A stretch of 64,000 bases of DNA from an uncultured delta proteobacterium (GCA_903885795.1 CAISJV010000038.1:37066-101065); one strand, 5' to 3'. Positions 33,475 to 42,848 are shown, counted from the first letter of the stretch. The notes: a model not told the origin generated them from the sequence alone. Numbers and translations are program-made.

Positions 33475-34590
33475 CTATGAATAAATAAGCTCATAACCGA
33501 CGGACCTTCCCTTTCCGATCCGTTTCAGCACTCCCAGTTGATGGAGTTGATCCAGTTCCCTGTATGCGGTAGCCGGGCTGACCTTTGCGATTGAGGCATA
33601 TTTCCGGGTCGTCAGGTTCCCTTCAAATCCACCCGGTTCATCGAGGATACGGTTAATCACCTTGCGTTGCCGTTCCGTCAGCGGCGTTTGGAGATGTTGT
33701 TGCCAAAACCTTAACTTTGAAGCTACTTCGTCAAGAACCGTCGCGGAGCTCTCAACGGCCCTTTTGAAGCAATCCAGAAACCAGAGCAGCCAATCGGTGA
33801 CATTACCGCTCCCTTTTGATGTTTTTTCCAGAATTCGATAATAATCGTCCCGATCAGCCATGATCTGCGCCGATAAGCTGTAATAGCGGATACTTTGCCC
33901 ATCGTCCTGCGCCAACGCCATATCCGTCAAGGCACGGGCGATTCTGCCGTTGCCGTCATCAAAGGGATGGATGGCTACAAACAAGAAATGGGCAATGGCC
34001 GCCCTGACGATACCCTCCAAGGCGTCTTGACTGTCTTTCCACCAGAGAATGAAGCGGCTCATTTCCAATTCTATTCTGTCTGCGGGCGGCGCCTCATAGT
34101 GGATTTTTTCCTTGCCAAGCGGTCCGGATACCACCTGCATCGCCTCCGGGCTTTTGCGCCAGGAACCAACTTGTATCTTGTGAAGACCGGAATAGCCCGT
34201 TGGGAAAAGGGAGGCCTGCCAGCCCCACAGACGCTCCTGCGTCAGCGCTTCTGCATGATTTCGGGTGGCATCGAGAAGTACTGCCATCAGGTCGTCTATG
34301 CGCCGGTCAACGGGAAGACCGGCAGATGGAAGGCCCAGCTTGCGGGCAACGGATGAACGTACAGAGCGCACATCCAGGGATTCCCCTTCAATTGCCGATG
34401 TTTTCAGGATTTCTTCTGTAAAGAACTCCGCCTGAAATTGATTCTCCAAATCAAAACCAATAGAACTGACGGCATGGAGAAGTCTGCCCTGCAATTGGCG
34501 GCATACGCCAAGAGAAGAGAGGAGCGCCTCCGCGTCCCACGTCAATTGGGGCCAATCAGGCTGCTGCCAGACGTATTGATTTGATTTCAT
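33475..34590 (-). CDS. Fic-domain protein (AMPylator-type) with winged-helix C-terminus
   Basis: 371 residues. An N-terminal DUF4172-like region contains the auto-inhibitory helix TSAIEGE (about residues 64-70), whose glutamate blocks ATP positioning in this class. The Fic core has HPFDDGNGRIARAL (His about 208), the catalytic loop that transfers AMP from ATP to a hydroxyl. The C-terminal about 75 residues form a winged helix (TTRKYASIAKVSPATAYRELDQL), which may bind the palindrome next to its start. Fic proteins modify tRNA synthetases, topoisomerases or partner proteins; the target here is unknown. Divergent from a truncated parB gene. Confidence 0.92.
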   Translation of the reverse strand: MKSNQYVWQQPDWPQLTWDAEALLSSLGVCRQLQGRLLHAVSSIGFDLENQFQAEFFTEEILKTSAIEGESLDVRSVRSSVARKLGLPSAGLPVDRRIDDLMAVLLDATRNHAEALTQERLWGWQASLFPTGYSGLHKIQVGSWRKSPEAMQVVSGPLGKEKIHYEAPPADRIELEMSRFILWWKDSQDALEGIVRAAIAHFLFVAIHPFDDGNGRIARALTDMALAQDDGQSIRYYSLSAQIMADRDDYYRILEKTSKGSGNVTDWLLWFLDCFKRAVESSATVLDEVASKLRFWQQHLQTPLTERQRKVINRILDEPGGFEGNLTTRKYASIAKVSPATAYRELDQLHQLGVLKRIGKGRSVGYELIYS

Positions 34591-34605
34591 CGCTTAATCC
34601 CGTCA

Positions 34606-34644
34606 TGTGATGATGTGATTAATGGTTATTATCACATCATCACA
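34606..34644. promoter_or_regulatory. Perfect 14-bp palindrome between fic and parB, candidate operator
   Basis: TGTGATGATGTGAT (34606-34619) and ATCACATCATCACA (34631-34644) form perfect inverted arms with an 11-base spacer. It lies 15 bases before the Fic start and 11 bases before the ParB-like start, where a regulator could block both. The Fic winged helix or ParB are the obvious candidates. Also readable as a hairpin. Confidence 0.7.
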
Positions 34645-34654
34645 AGGAATAGCA

Positions 34655-35281
34655 ATGGATTTTCGATGGATCAGGCGCCATAATGCTGAGCAACCGATGA
34701 TCGTATCCGGTCACCGCCGCGTCAAGGCTGCGGAAATGGCGGGCCTGACGGAAATCCCCGGAACCTACACGGACGGCGACACTCGTCTTCAGGGCTTTGT
34801 TGATAACCTCCAGCGGGAAGGCCTGCTGCCGGTTGAGGAAGCGGAACAAATGGACGCCCTGATGAAGGAATACACCTTCAATCAATATCAACTTGCCGAC
34901 GCCATGGGCAAGGGACAATCGACTGTTTCCGAAACCCTTAGCCTGAACAAGCTCCCGGAAGACATTCGTAATTCTGCCCGCACGAATGCAAATATCCCGA
35001 AGTCAATCCTCATCGGCGTGGCTAAAATGAAGTCTGATTTGGCCATGCGTCGCAAGTTCGAGAGCTATATGGCCAAAGCGGGCAAGACGTCTCAGCCGAC
35101 TGATCGTAAGCAGAAGCTTTCGAAGGAACGCGCCCTGCTCGTGAAGATGGATGACCTGTCCGGTAAAATGGCAACGCTAACCTTAGCTGACTGGCAGGGA
35201 GACGATCGTAACGATCTCGCCGGTGCGCTCGCCGCCATCCGCGATAAAGCTGATGAACTCCTGAATTCTATGGCCCAATGA
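34655..35281 (+). pseudogene. ParB/RepB-type partition protein lacking its N-terminal part
   Basis: 208 codons from the ATG at 34655, after an AAGGAA ribosome binding site. The frame begins inside the ParB N-domain: PMIVSGHRRVKAAEMAGL is the C-terminal half of the CTP/DNA-binding core (GxxRxxA), and VEEAEQMDALMKEY and QYQLADAMGKGQSTVSETL are the helix-turn-helix region of ParB. The first 50-60 residues, including the usual N-P-x-x-P-R motif, are absent, and the Fic gene and palindrome occupy that place. Either a truncated remnant of a plasmid or mobile partition gene, or a short form with a new role. Recognisably ParB-like. Confidence 0.7.
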
Positions 35282-35416
35282 ACAGGAACGGCATACAAAG
35301 CTGAGCCTCCGGGTAAATCAGGACAACATTACAAAGCCCAGGATTCGGGAAATATTATCTCCTCACTTCGCTCCAGTGTGCGGTGTCTACTTTTTCTCCT
35401 CGGCCTTGTCACGACC

Positions 35417-36673
35417 TTAATCCGGCTCCTTAACAGACGGTTTCATGAGTTCAAGATACTCCTTGGAAAATCCGGGCGGCTTTTTCATCCAAGGGTACCC
35501 TTTAGCCGCCATATCATAGCCAAACTTGTACAATGCCCGCATATACTCCGTATCAAATTCCTCCTTATGCTCGGCTTTAAATGTCGGTGGAATAAAAGCG
35601 AGGTTGAAATCAACTTTATCTACCTCTGTCTGCAGGTAGATCCGATACAGATCACCGATGCCCTGTGACTGAAGGAGCGACGCAATCGCTCTGCCTGTAA
35701 TCTTAAGCGTCCGCCGCTCAATCTCCGCCCAATCCGTGTCCAGGCGAGCGTTCCTGATAATGTAAGCCTTGCGCTTCCGCTTCACCCCCACTTCGTCTGA
35801 TAACTGGCGCAGGCGCACACTGGCCGGATAAAGAAATGTTTGCGCCGATGCCCCTCCGTCAACATGCATCTCCTGATAGGGCTTACCGTTGGCCTCCACA
35901 TCGATCATCTCCGGTGGAAAGAATCCGGGGATAGCCGCAGACGCAATCATTATCTTGCGAAACAAATCCAGTGCGTCTTTATGTCCGCTGGCAGCTATCT
36001 TTCCCATGTTCCAGATAACAGGAACACCCCGGTCAAGATTAGTCGTGGCCAAAAGCAACATACGACCTTTTTCGTACTCGACCGCGATTTCCCTCAGGAA
36101 CCCTTCGTCAACCTGCTTACTAACCTGGTTCCACAATGGTTTGTTGTCGGCCATAGCATCATCAAGGAACACGGCAAGCAGATTCCTTTGTTTAAGGATA
36201 TCTTGGGGGGAACTCGTCGTGTAAAACTCCTTCAGGCTATGATCGTATTTCGGGCCGAGAAATGCAAAGGGGGCTATCAAGGCGCCAGTACTGATGCCTG
36301 TCACCAGCTTGAACTCAGGACGGGTCCCCGCGGCAGTCCAACCATTCAGCAAACCTGCCGCAAATGCTCCGTTGTCACCGCCGCCAGAAATTGCCAGAAA
36401 ATGTGCCGTAGGGACACGACCAGAGCTGGAGGACAAAGACAGGTGCTCTGACTCTCGGCTGAAAGAATCGAAAACCTCATCTTTTAGCTCTTGAGACATT
36501 GCCCCGGTAGGTACAAAACGAATTCCCGGCATACCCAGTATCCGTACATCGTTCTGATATTCCGGCGGAACAGCAGAGATCCTCGGGGGAGTCGCGCAAC
36601 CACTGGACGTCAACAGGCTGCAAATCGTCAGCAAAATTAACCCGTATCTTATGCACAGATCAGATAAGCGCAT
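35417..36673 (-). CDS. Patatin-like phospholipase lipoprotein
   Basis: 418 residues. A signal peptide ends at lipobox TSSGC. The patatin domain has the oxyanion loop ISGGGDNGAFAAGLL, the nucleophile GISTG (Ser of GxSxG) and the DGGA motif with the catalytic Asp in MHVDGGASAQ. Patatins are acyl hydrolases acting on phospholipids or other acyl esters; as a lipoprotein it should work in the envelope. The start is preceded by AGGAGGCGAC. It stands alone; 236 bases of upstream sequence show no clear promoter. Confidence 0.9.
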   Translation of the reverse strand: MRLSDLCIRYGLILLTICSLLTSSGCATPPRISAVPPEYQNDVRILGMPGIRFVPTGAMSQELKDEVFDSFSRESEHLSLSSSSGRVPTAHFLAISGGGDNGAFAAGLLNGWTAAGTRPEFKLVTGISTGALIAPFAFLGPKYDHSLKEFYTTSSPQDILKQRNLLAVFLDDAMADNKPLWNQVSKQVDEGFLREIAVEYEKGRMLLLATTNLDRGVPVIWNMGKIAASGHKDALDLFRKIMIASAAIPGFFPPEMIDVEANGKPYQEMHVDGGASAQTFLYPASVRLRQLSDEVGVKRKRKAYIIRNARLDTDWAEIERRTLKITGRAIASLLQSQGIGDLYRIYLQTEVDKVDFNLAFIPPTFKAEHKEEFDTEYMRALYKFGYDMAAKGYPWMKKPPGFSKEYLELMKPSVKEPD

Positions 36674-36909
36674 TTTTTGTCGCCTCCTTAACGTTTTTTC
36701 TCAGAACCATCATCGTTCAAGTTTGAAATTGTTTTCTGTGAAAGGAACTTATAGAGCAGCCACGCTCAAGGGGCGCTCCTTTTAAAGCTGTCCTGAAGAT
36801 AGCCGTAACCGGGTCCTACTCGAAGAAGAAGATGCACTTCCAGTGATCTTTCATGTATACAACTGTCCAGCTTTTTGCAGGTATGGATGAAAAACTGTTT
36901 ATATCCTGA

Positions 36910-37491
36910 TCAGAACTTAGTCACCGATATTGCTAAAGCCTCAGTATGTTTCACTACGACCTGATCCCCTTTTTTGATTTCATTGAATCTCTTGACGCTC
37001 TCACCGATAGTGAAGGTCTTGATGTTTCCGGCCGGACCTTTTAGCGTCAACGTTCGCTTCTGGTAATCAATAGCCTCGACGTTAGCCGTAATCCGCACCG
37101 TATCCGACACATAACCCCCTGGTTTCTGACCCTTTGGAGCTAACTGGATGGTCTGTTGATCATCCACGCTGGGCGCTGAATCCGCCTTGGTGACATAAAT
37201 CGCCGTCTCTTCAAGGTGCTCGATCTTGACCTTGTCGCCGATCTTCACCTGATCGAGGTTTCTCACATTCTTAGCATTTACCGTAAAGACTTGGCCCGAC
37301 TCATCCTGAAGAGTTGCGGTTCGCTTTACATAATCAACGCCTTTGACGGTTCCTGTCCATGTGACTACGTCAGCGATGACTACTCCCGGTTTCTGATCAG
37401 CATTTGCAGCACCATTGGTGGGGCAGGCCGCGCAGGATACCGTCATAACCGCAAATGCACAACCCATTAATAGAACAAACAATTTTTTCAT
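36910..37491 (-). CDS. Periplasmic protein with two tandem beta domains (paralogue of 43749-44354)
   Basis: 193 residues with a signal peptide that carries cysteines (MTVSCAAC), possibly a lipobox. The mature protein has two copies of a roughly 75-residue unit, at about 35-100 and 118-190: each starts with G-x-x-x-x-D-x-V/T, has a-K-R-T-x-T-L-x strand, and ends with L/I-K-x-G-D-x-V-x-V-x-H/E-x-E. The pattern suggests small beta-barrels. A second gene with the same double unit lies 6.2 kb away. I do not recognise a named family; function unknown. Confidence 0.7.
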   Translation of the reverse strand: MKKLFVLLMGCAFAVMTVSCAACPTNGAANADQKPGVVIADVVTWTGTVKGVDYVKRTATLQDESGQVFTVNAKNVRNLDQVKIGDKVKIEHLEETAIYVTKADSAPSVDDQQTIQLAPKGQKPGGYVSDTVRITANVEAIDYQKRTLTLKGPAGNIKTFTIGESVKRFNEIKKGDQVVVKHTEALAISVTKF

Positions 37492-37530
37492 CTCTTATCC
37501 TCCCTCAGTCTTTCATTTATTTGTTAAAGC

Positions 37531-37563
37531 TATGGGGGACAGTTTTGAAATCTGTCCCCCATA
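37531..37563. repeat. REP-like palindrome TATGGGGGACAG
   Basis: A perfect 12-bp inverted repeat (37531-37542 and 37552-37563) with a 9-base loop, between the duplicated-domain gene and the DUF2950 stop. There is no T-run in either direction, so it is not a clean terminator. GGGGACAG...CTGTCCCC palindromes are typical of REP sequences in related genomes. Confidence 0.55.
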
Positions 37564-37586
37564 GGCGCAAATCCGTTCCCGAAAGC

Positions 37587-38552
37587 TCATTCCGCCTTCT
37601 TCCAGGTCTTATCAGGATTATATGTCTTTATACCCTGAGCAATCTTTTCGGTATTCCTGCCAAGGTCCTTTTGATAAACCAGACCGTCTTTATTTACGAT
37701 GAAGGTCATGACACCGGAATTACCGTATTGGGCAGGATACGCTACCAGGGCGAACCCACCGATCATCTTGCCGTTGACTATATAACTGTATGCCCCTCCC
37801 GGAGCGTCTTTTCCCTGTTCTTTGAGAATTCTGTAGTAATACCCATGAAAAGAAACCGGCTTGCTCTTAGGATCTTTCGAAAAGTATCCTTCTCTTGTAG
37901 CGCCGGCAATAAGGGCTCCCAGTGGACTTTTTTGTTCTCCTTCTTTTGTCTCCCAGTACAGACCATCCTTTTCCCCCGGCGCGCTCAGAAACTTCTGGGC
38001 ATACTCAAATAATCCGTCGCCGTCGTAATCCCTGGGTGCATATTCCAGTTGTGCATCCACGTATCCCTTGCAAGCCTGGATGGCGCTTAATTCATTCTTG
38101 CCGATCCTACGCTGGAGAATCTCTTTTTTAGCGGCCTTTGTATCGAAACGCCAGCCACTACCCTTTTTTACCACCGGAATGGGCAGGGGCCAGTCATTAT
38201 TCCCTATAGAGAGTATCGCCTTATTATCATTGACGATTTCCAGCCTGTTTTTTTCCTCATATGCCTTGACAATATTATCACGTCCGGTCTTATCGGCAAC
38301 ATCATCACCGGAGAAAACAATATTTTTACCGCCCGGACCAAAAATTGCCCTTAATTCTCCGGTATCGTTCGCTTTCATTGCCGTAACCATTGCTTTGAAT
38401 GCTTCCTCGGGAGAACCGAAGGCTTTCTGTTTTGGAGACTTGGCAGAAACAGGGCAACTGAAGATTAACGTGACCATGATAACGGCAAAGGTTATCGCAA
38501 GACTAAATGGATGTGCAAAATTACTCTTTGTTTTCGAGGCTTTATGCATCAT
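37587..38552 (-). CDS. DUF2950 exported protein
   Basis: 321 residues from the ATG at 38552, chosen for the strong AGGAGG upstream; an earlier in-frame start lacks a ribosome binding site. A signal peptide ends at VSAKS. The body matches the DUF2950 family: FGSPEEAFKAMVTAMKAND, RYGKNEL-type IGKNELSAIQACKGYVDAQ and the YYYRILKEQGKDAPGG, FALVAYPAQYGNSGVMTFIV motifs. Function is not known. It is 50 bases after the DUF3300 gene; the two families are often neighbours, so a joint envelope role is likely but unproven. Confidence 0.86.
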   Translation of the reverse strand: MMHKASKTKSNFAHPFSLAITFAVIMVTLIFSCPVSAKSPKQKAFGSPEEAFKAMVTAMKANDTGELRAIFGPGGKNIVFSGDDVADKTGRDNIVKAYEEKNRLEIVNDNKAILSIGNNDWPLPIPVVKKGSGWRFDTKAAKKEILQRRIGKNELSAIQACKGYVDAQLEYAPRDYDGDGLFEYAQKFLSAPGEKDGLYWETKEGEQKSPLGALIAGATREGYFSKDPKSKPVSFHGYYYRILKEQGKDAPGGAYSYIVNGKMIGGFALVAYPAQYGNSGVMTFIVNKDGLVYQKDLGRNTEKIAQGIKTYNPDKTWKKAE

Positions 38553-38602
38553 TATCCTTTTCCTCCTCAAGTGGTTTTTAGTGGGGAAACAAACATCATT
38601 CT

Positions 38603-39880
38603 TCATCGACGACCACCTCCACCACGGCTCATTCCGCCTCCGCTGCTTCTTGCCGCTCCTCCACCTCCCCGTGCAGAGCTCATGCTTTGACTGCTTGCCC
38701 GGCCACGGTCACTCTGCGTCCTTGCCTCGCTGCCGCTGCGGTCCATACCATCGAAAGCGCCGGCAGATCCTTGCCTAATGTCCGTCTGCCGACTCTGCGC
38801 TTGACTGCCTTTCCGATCCTGCGCATCCGGCTTATCGCGTCCCTGAACATCTTTACGATCCTGCATACCCTGACGGTCGGAGCCTTGACCGGTTTTCCCC
38901 CTGTCATCCTGGGTATGTCCCCTATAATCACTTCTTGCATCTGCATTGCCCCGGTCGCGCTGTTGTCCGTATTTCTGTTGAGTAGCGTTGTCTTTATAGG
39001 CAACACCCTTCCGATGGCTCGGGTCATGCTGCCATTCGGTACTGCCGCCGCCACCTACCTTGTTTCGGTTGTTAATATTATTCTGGTTGACATTGGTATT
39101 ATTGACATTTTTATTCCGATTAATATTGTTGTTGATAGTGTTATTCTGGTTGACGTTGACATTGACGCTCCCGTGATTCCAGTTACAGCCTCCCCAGGCA
39201 TAACCCCAGGCCGCACCAACAGCAACACCTACTCCGAAAGATACAACGCTGGCCCCGATAACTGCACCGGGCGGATAATAAGGATAAGGAGGATAGGCAG
39301 GATACATCCAGGGACCATATACTACGGCAGGGTTATAGGCAGGGACGTAGATGACTTGCGGATTGGCAGGTTCAATAATGATTGTCTGCGCTTGGGTCGT
39401 AACCTTCTGCTGATCCGTGCTCTTTAATGTACCCTGTGCCTGAGCCTTTGCCCTGAGCTTCTGCACCGTATCCATGACGCCCTTTTCCTGGGCGAGAAAG
39501 GCATCTCCCAGCTTTTGCGTCCAATCAAGCTTGTCATTCATCATCGCCAGAACTGACGGAAAATTTATCAGTGATTTGACGCTGGGATCCCAGTTCTGCT
39601 TCTCAAGGGCTGTCGTTAAAGGATCTCCCTTGAGGTTCGGGTTTGCTTTGGCCCACCGCGCCGCTTCAACAATCTCAAGGGGATAGGTAGATGCCATCAG
39701 AATCTGCACTATCAATGAATCAGGGTAAAGGGCTATCGGTGCTAGCATCTGATCCAACTCTTCCTGCTTGAACTGAGGGGATGCCGGTGGCGCCGCATTC
39801 TGGGCAAAAGCCCCGAAGGGTATTGCCAAGATTAAAACAAGGCCCCATAACAATGCCTGCATAGATACCTTTTTTATCAT
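38603..39880 (-). CDS. DUF3300 exported protein with Asn-rich and Gly/Arg-rich low-complexity tail
   Basis: 425 residues. Signal peptide (cleavage after GAFAQ), then the DUF3300 domain (about 35-190, FKQEELDQMLAPIALYPDSL, QVIYVPAYNPAVVYG), a glycine-rich hydrophobic hairpin (about 210-225), an Asn-rich stretch of about 50 residues, a Gln/Asp/Arg-rich region and a GGGGAARSS-type ending. The low-complexity part is likely disordered and exposed, perhaps surface-anchored. It precedes DUF2950, with which it is usually paired. The Asn-rich codons produce short DNA repeats that are not CRISPR. Confidence 0.85.
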   Translation of the reverse strand: MIKKVSMQALLWGLVLILAIPFGAFAQNAAPPASPQFKQEELDQMLAPIALYPDSLIVQILMASTYPLEIVEAARWAKANPNLKGDPLTTALEKQNWDPSVKSLINFPSVLAMMNDKLDWTQKLGDAFLAQEKGVMDTVQKLRAKAQAQGTLKSTDQQKVTTQAQTIIIEPANPQVIYVPAYNPAVVYGPWMYPAYPPYPYYPPGAVIGASVVSFGVGVAVGAAWGYAWGGCNWNHGSVNVNVNQNNTINNNINRNKNVNNTNVNQNNINNRNKVGGGGSTEWQHDPSHRKGVAYKDNATQQKYGQQRDRGNADARSDYRGHTQDDRGKTGQGSDRQGMQDRKDVQGRDKPDAQDRKGSQAQSRQTDIRQGSAGAFDGMDRSGSEARTQSDRGRASSQSMSSARGGGGAARSSGGGMSRGGGGRR

Positions 39881-40083
39881 GATTTTCCTCTCTTTTAAGA
39901 ACTTGTTTATAGTAGATGTTCTTTAGAAACTGGATCGGTTACCTTTTTGATAAGGCAGTGCTGTCTTGAGGAAAGTTATAAACAGAACGGGATTGCGTGT
40001 CAAGATAATATCGGACAGTAAATATGGATGTCACCTTGGATAACTTTGCCATGACGTGGCGATGGCCAGAGATTTCTTTTGTA

Positions 40084-40113
40084 TTGACTGCATATTGGGG
40101 TGTTGTGTATAAA
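40084..40113 (+). promoter_or_regulatory. Sigma-70-like promoter of the second MscS gene
   Basis: TTGACT (40084-40089) and TATAAA (40108-40113) with an 18-base spacer, about 32 bases before the first possible start at 40146. Called by consensus match. Confidence 0.5.
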
Positions 40114-40145
40114 TTGCACGCATCATAAGTTTCGGCGAAAGAGAA

Positions 40146-41831
40146 ATGCCGTGGAAGGTAATGTTGATGAGGGATGATATGTGGCGTGTGAAGGTTACAG
40201 GGGCTATCGTTTTGTTCCTTTTGATCTGGTCGGGTTTTTTTGCTCAGGCTCAGTCCGCCCCCGGGATGCCCGCCAAGTCCATTTCTGGTAAGCAGGACCA
40301 GTCCTATCCCGTCCTGTTGGGGGAGGAGATTCTCTTTCAGATCCATTCCGGCTTCAAGTCCTTATCGGCGCAGGAACGGGCGGCGGCGATCTCGACACGT
40401 ATTCGCCAACTGGCCGAGGATCCTTACTTCCGAGTCAGCTCCATCACGGTTGCCGAGGCTGATGACAGCATTGATATTTTGGCCGGAGACCGGATCATCA
40501 TGTCCGTGTTCCACAAAGAAGCGCGCCTGAGGGGACAGACTAGCAAAGACCTGGCCGAAGCCAATGCGGCGATATTGCGCAAAGCTATTGCCCGCTATCA
40601 GGAGGAATACGGCGACAGGAATCTCCTGCAGGGCCTGTTCTATTCCGCCATTGCCACCCTGGCATTACTCGGTTTGGCTCTCCTGTTGCGCCTCCTTTAC
40701 CGGCGGGCCAGGGTCGCCGTTGAGGCCCTGATGCAGAAAAAAAGTTCTTCCCTGCGCATACAGGATTTTGAAATAATCCGGGCGGATTCGGTTCGCGCTA
40801 TACTGAACGGGGCGGTGCAGATTATTTTTACCGTCATTTTTTTAGTTGCCTTCTATGTTTATATACAATTCACCCTGTCTTTGTTTCCCCAGACCCGTGG
40901 GTTTGCACAAGAACTTTTAGAATTCATCCTGAAACCGACAAAGACGATCGGCCTGGCGGTGCTGACGTACATCCCCAATCTAGTCTTTATTATTATTCTG
41001 GGGCTGCTCACATCCTATGTGCTGAAATTATTACGACCCTTCTTCGCTGGCATCGAGAAGGGCACCATCAACCTTGAGAACTTTTATCCCGAATGGGCAA
41101 AACCTACTTACACCCTGGTCCGTTTTCTCGTGATCGTTTTGGCCGTCATGATTGCCTATCCCTTTATACCGGGATCTGATTCGGGCGTCTTCAAGGGAAT
41201 ATCCATCTTTTTGGGTGTCCTCATTTCCATCGGCTCCTCCTCCGTGGTGTCAAACATTGTCGCCGGCTACGCCCTGATCTACCGGCGCGCCTTCCGGATC
41301 GGCGACCGCGTCCGGATCAACGACATTGTGGGCGACGTCAAGGAGTTGCGGATACAGGTGACCCTTCTGCATACAATCAAAAACGAGGAAGTCATCATTC
41401 CCAACTCGACGATCATGAACAGCCATGTCATCAATTACAGCTCCCTGGCCCGGGAAAATGGCCTTATTCTTTATACGACCGTGACCATTGGCTATGACAC
41501 CCCCTGGCGACAGGTCCATGCCATGCTCATCATGGCCGCCGAGCGCACACCGGGCCTGCGGCGTGATCCAGCGCCCTTTGTCTTTCAGAGATCCCTGGAT
41601 GACTTTTATGTGCGCTACGAACTCAACGCCTACACCGACAAACCGCAGGAGATGGTTGGAATATATTCCGATCTCCACCAGAACATTCAGGACGCCTTCA
41701 ACGAATACGGGGTGCAGATCATGTCTCCCAACTATGTCCGGGATCCGGATCAGCCCAAGCTCGTCCCGAAAGATCGGTGGTATGTTCTTCCGGCAAAACG
41801 GGAAGATCAAAACAAAGGGCCGTCATCATAA
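40146..41831 (+). CDS. MscS-family mechanosensitive ion channel
   Basis: 561 residues from 40146; in-frame ATGs at 40161 and 40167 come after GGAAGG and may be the real start. Signal peptide (about 14-38), a periplasmic domain of about 130 residues, then several membrane helices (about 165-380), and the MscS pore and beta domain: FLGVLISIGSSSVVSNIVAGY, RAFRIGDRVRINDIVGDVKELRIQVT and VIIPNSTIMNSHVINYS. C-terminal vestibule follows, ending with a short basic tail. Not closely similar to the channel at 7086-8849. Releases solutes under osmotic stress. Gene is single. Confidence 0.9.
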   Translation: MPWKVMLMRDDMWRVKVTGAIVLFLLIWSGFFAQAQSAPGMPAKSISGKQDQSYPVLLGEEILFQIHSGFKSLSAQERAAAISTRIRQLAEDPYFRVSSITVAEADDSIDILAGDRIIMSVFHKEARLRGQTSKDLAEANAAILRKAIARYQEEYGDRNLLQGLFYSAIATLALLGLALLLRLLYRRARVAVEALMQKKSSSLRIQDFEIIRADSVRAILNGAVQIIFTVIFLVAFYVYIQFTLSLFPQTRGFAQELLEFILKPTKTIGLAVLTYIPNLVFIIILGLLTSYVLKLLRPFFAGIEKGTINLENFYPEWAKPTYTLVRFLVIVLAVMIAYPFIPGSDSGVFKGISIFLGVLISIGSSSVVSNIVAGYALIYRRAFRIGDRVRINDIVGDVKELRIQVTLLHTIKNEEVIIPNSTIMNSHVINYSSLARENGLILYTTVTIGYDTPWRQVHAMLIMAAERTPGLRRDPAPFVFQRSLDDFYVRYELNAYTDKPQEMVGIYSDLHQNIQDAFNEYGVQIMSPNYVRDPDQPKLVPKDRWYVLPAKREDQNKGPSS

Positions 41832-42011
41832 GGTTAGAGGACGGGCAATGTATCAGTTCAACCTATATTGCACCCTGCAACAATGCTATGAGGAGTAAAA
41901 AGACAATCAGAAATTGGCATGATGCTGTTTCCTCAATATTGTGGTATGGCTTAAAAAAGCTGGACATCATATCGAAATGAAAATGACCTTAAATTCAATT
42001 ATATTCAGAAC

Positions 42012-42848
42012 ATGACGGATAATATAGTAAATTGGATCTTGTTAGTGGGCGCATGTCTTCTTTGCGTTTCTTTCTATCCCATCCAGCGCCTGATCGGGCA
42101 ACTGCCTAAAGGACCGCTACGAAGAAGATGGAACGACGTAAGGGCGCTCATTCTCTTTTTTATTGCCGGTTATGTAAGCTTTACGTATTTGTATTGGCTG
42201 AAAAAGGATGATAATTTTGATCTGATCGTACCTGCGGTGTTCTTTCTCGGCGCCGTTCTGGTGCTGTTTGTCGGTACGCTTGCTCTGGAAACGGCTACCG
42301 AAATTAAGCGAATTTCCACTCTCCAATATGAAAACATCACGGACCATTTAATCGGCATTTACAACCGGCGGTATTTGGATAGGAAAATCGCCGAAGAGCT
42401 TCCGAGGGTCAGAAGATACGGCCTGCCACTATCCATGTTATTACTAGACATTGACCACTTCAAAGCCGTCAATGACAATTATGGACACCAGGTTGGAGAC
42501 GAAACCTTAAAGAGCCTGGGGAAGCTGCTTTTCAAAAAAGTCCGCGACACGGATATCATTGCCCGTTACGGGGGCGAAGAAATAGCTATCCTTGCACTTC
42601 AGACCCCGGTCTCAGATGCAGGTGATCTGGCGGAACGGTTGCGTCGAGCCGTGGAAACATCGATCATGGTGCCGGCCGACGAGAACGAGAAAAAACCGGC
42701 AATTAAAATAACTGTAAGCATCGGGGTTACAGGGTTTGATCAGCAGGTGACTGATCATCATGCTTTTATCGAGCGAGCGGACAAAGCTCTCTATAAAGCG
42801 AAGGAGGGCGGGCGGAACAGAGTCATCGTTTTTGAAAACACTTTGTGA
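42012..42848 (+). CDS. Membrane-bound diguanylate cyclase (GGDEF domain)
   Basis: 278 residues. Three N-terminal membrane helices (about 6-25, 46-63 and 74-94) are followed by a GGDEF domain (about 112-275). The active-site motif is GGEEI, Glu in the second acidic position and Ile instead of Phe; metal-ligand Asp is present in LLLDIDHFKAVND, and a product-inhibition I-site RDTD lies five residues before GGEEI. The catalytic residues are intact, so c-di-GMP synthesis is expected. No sensory domain other than the helices. Gene stands alone. Confidence 0.9.
   Translation: MTDNIVNWILLVGACLLCVSFYPIQRLIGQLPKGPLRRRWNDVRALILFFIAGYVSFTYLYWLKKDDNFDLIVPAVFFLGAVLVLFVGTLALETATEIKRISTLQYENITDHLIGIYNRRYLDRKIAEELPRVRRYGLPLSMLLLDIDHFKAVNDNYGHQVGDETLKSLGKLLFKKVRDTDIIARYGGEEIAILALQTPVSDAGDLAERLRRAVETSIMVPADENEKKPAIKITVSIGVTGFDQQVTDHHAFIERADKALYKAKEGGRNRVIVFENTL

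Noticed and set aside
39050..39190. AT-rich short tandem repeat
   Set aside because: It is the in-frame Asn-rich part of the DUF3300 gene.
41832..42011. tRNA or small RNA gene in gaps such as this one
   Set aside because: No cloverleaf or strong hairpin found here or in the other gaps that I scanned by eye.
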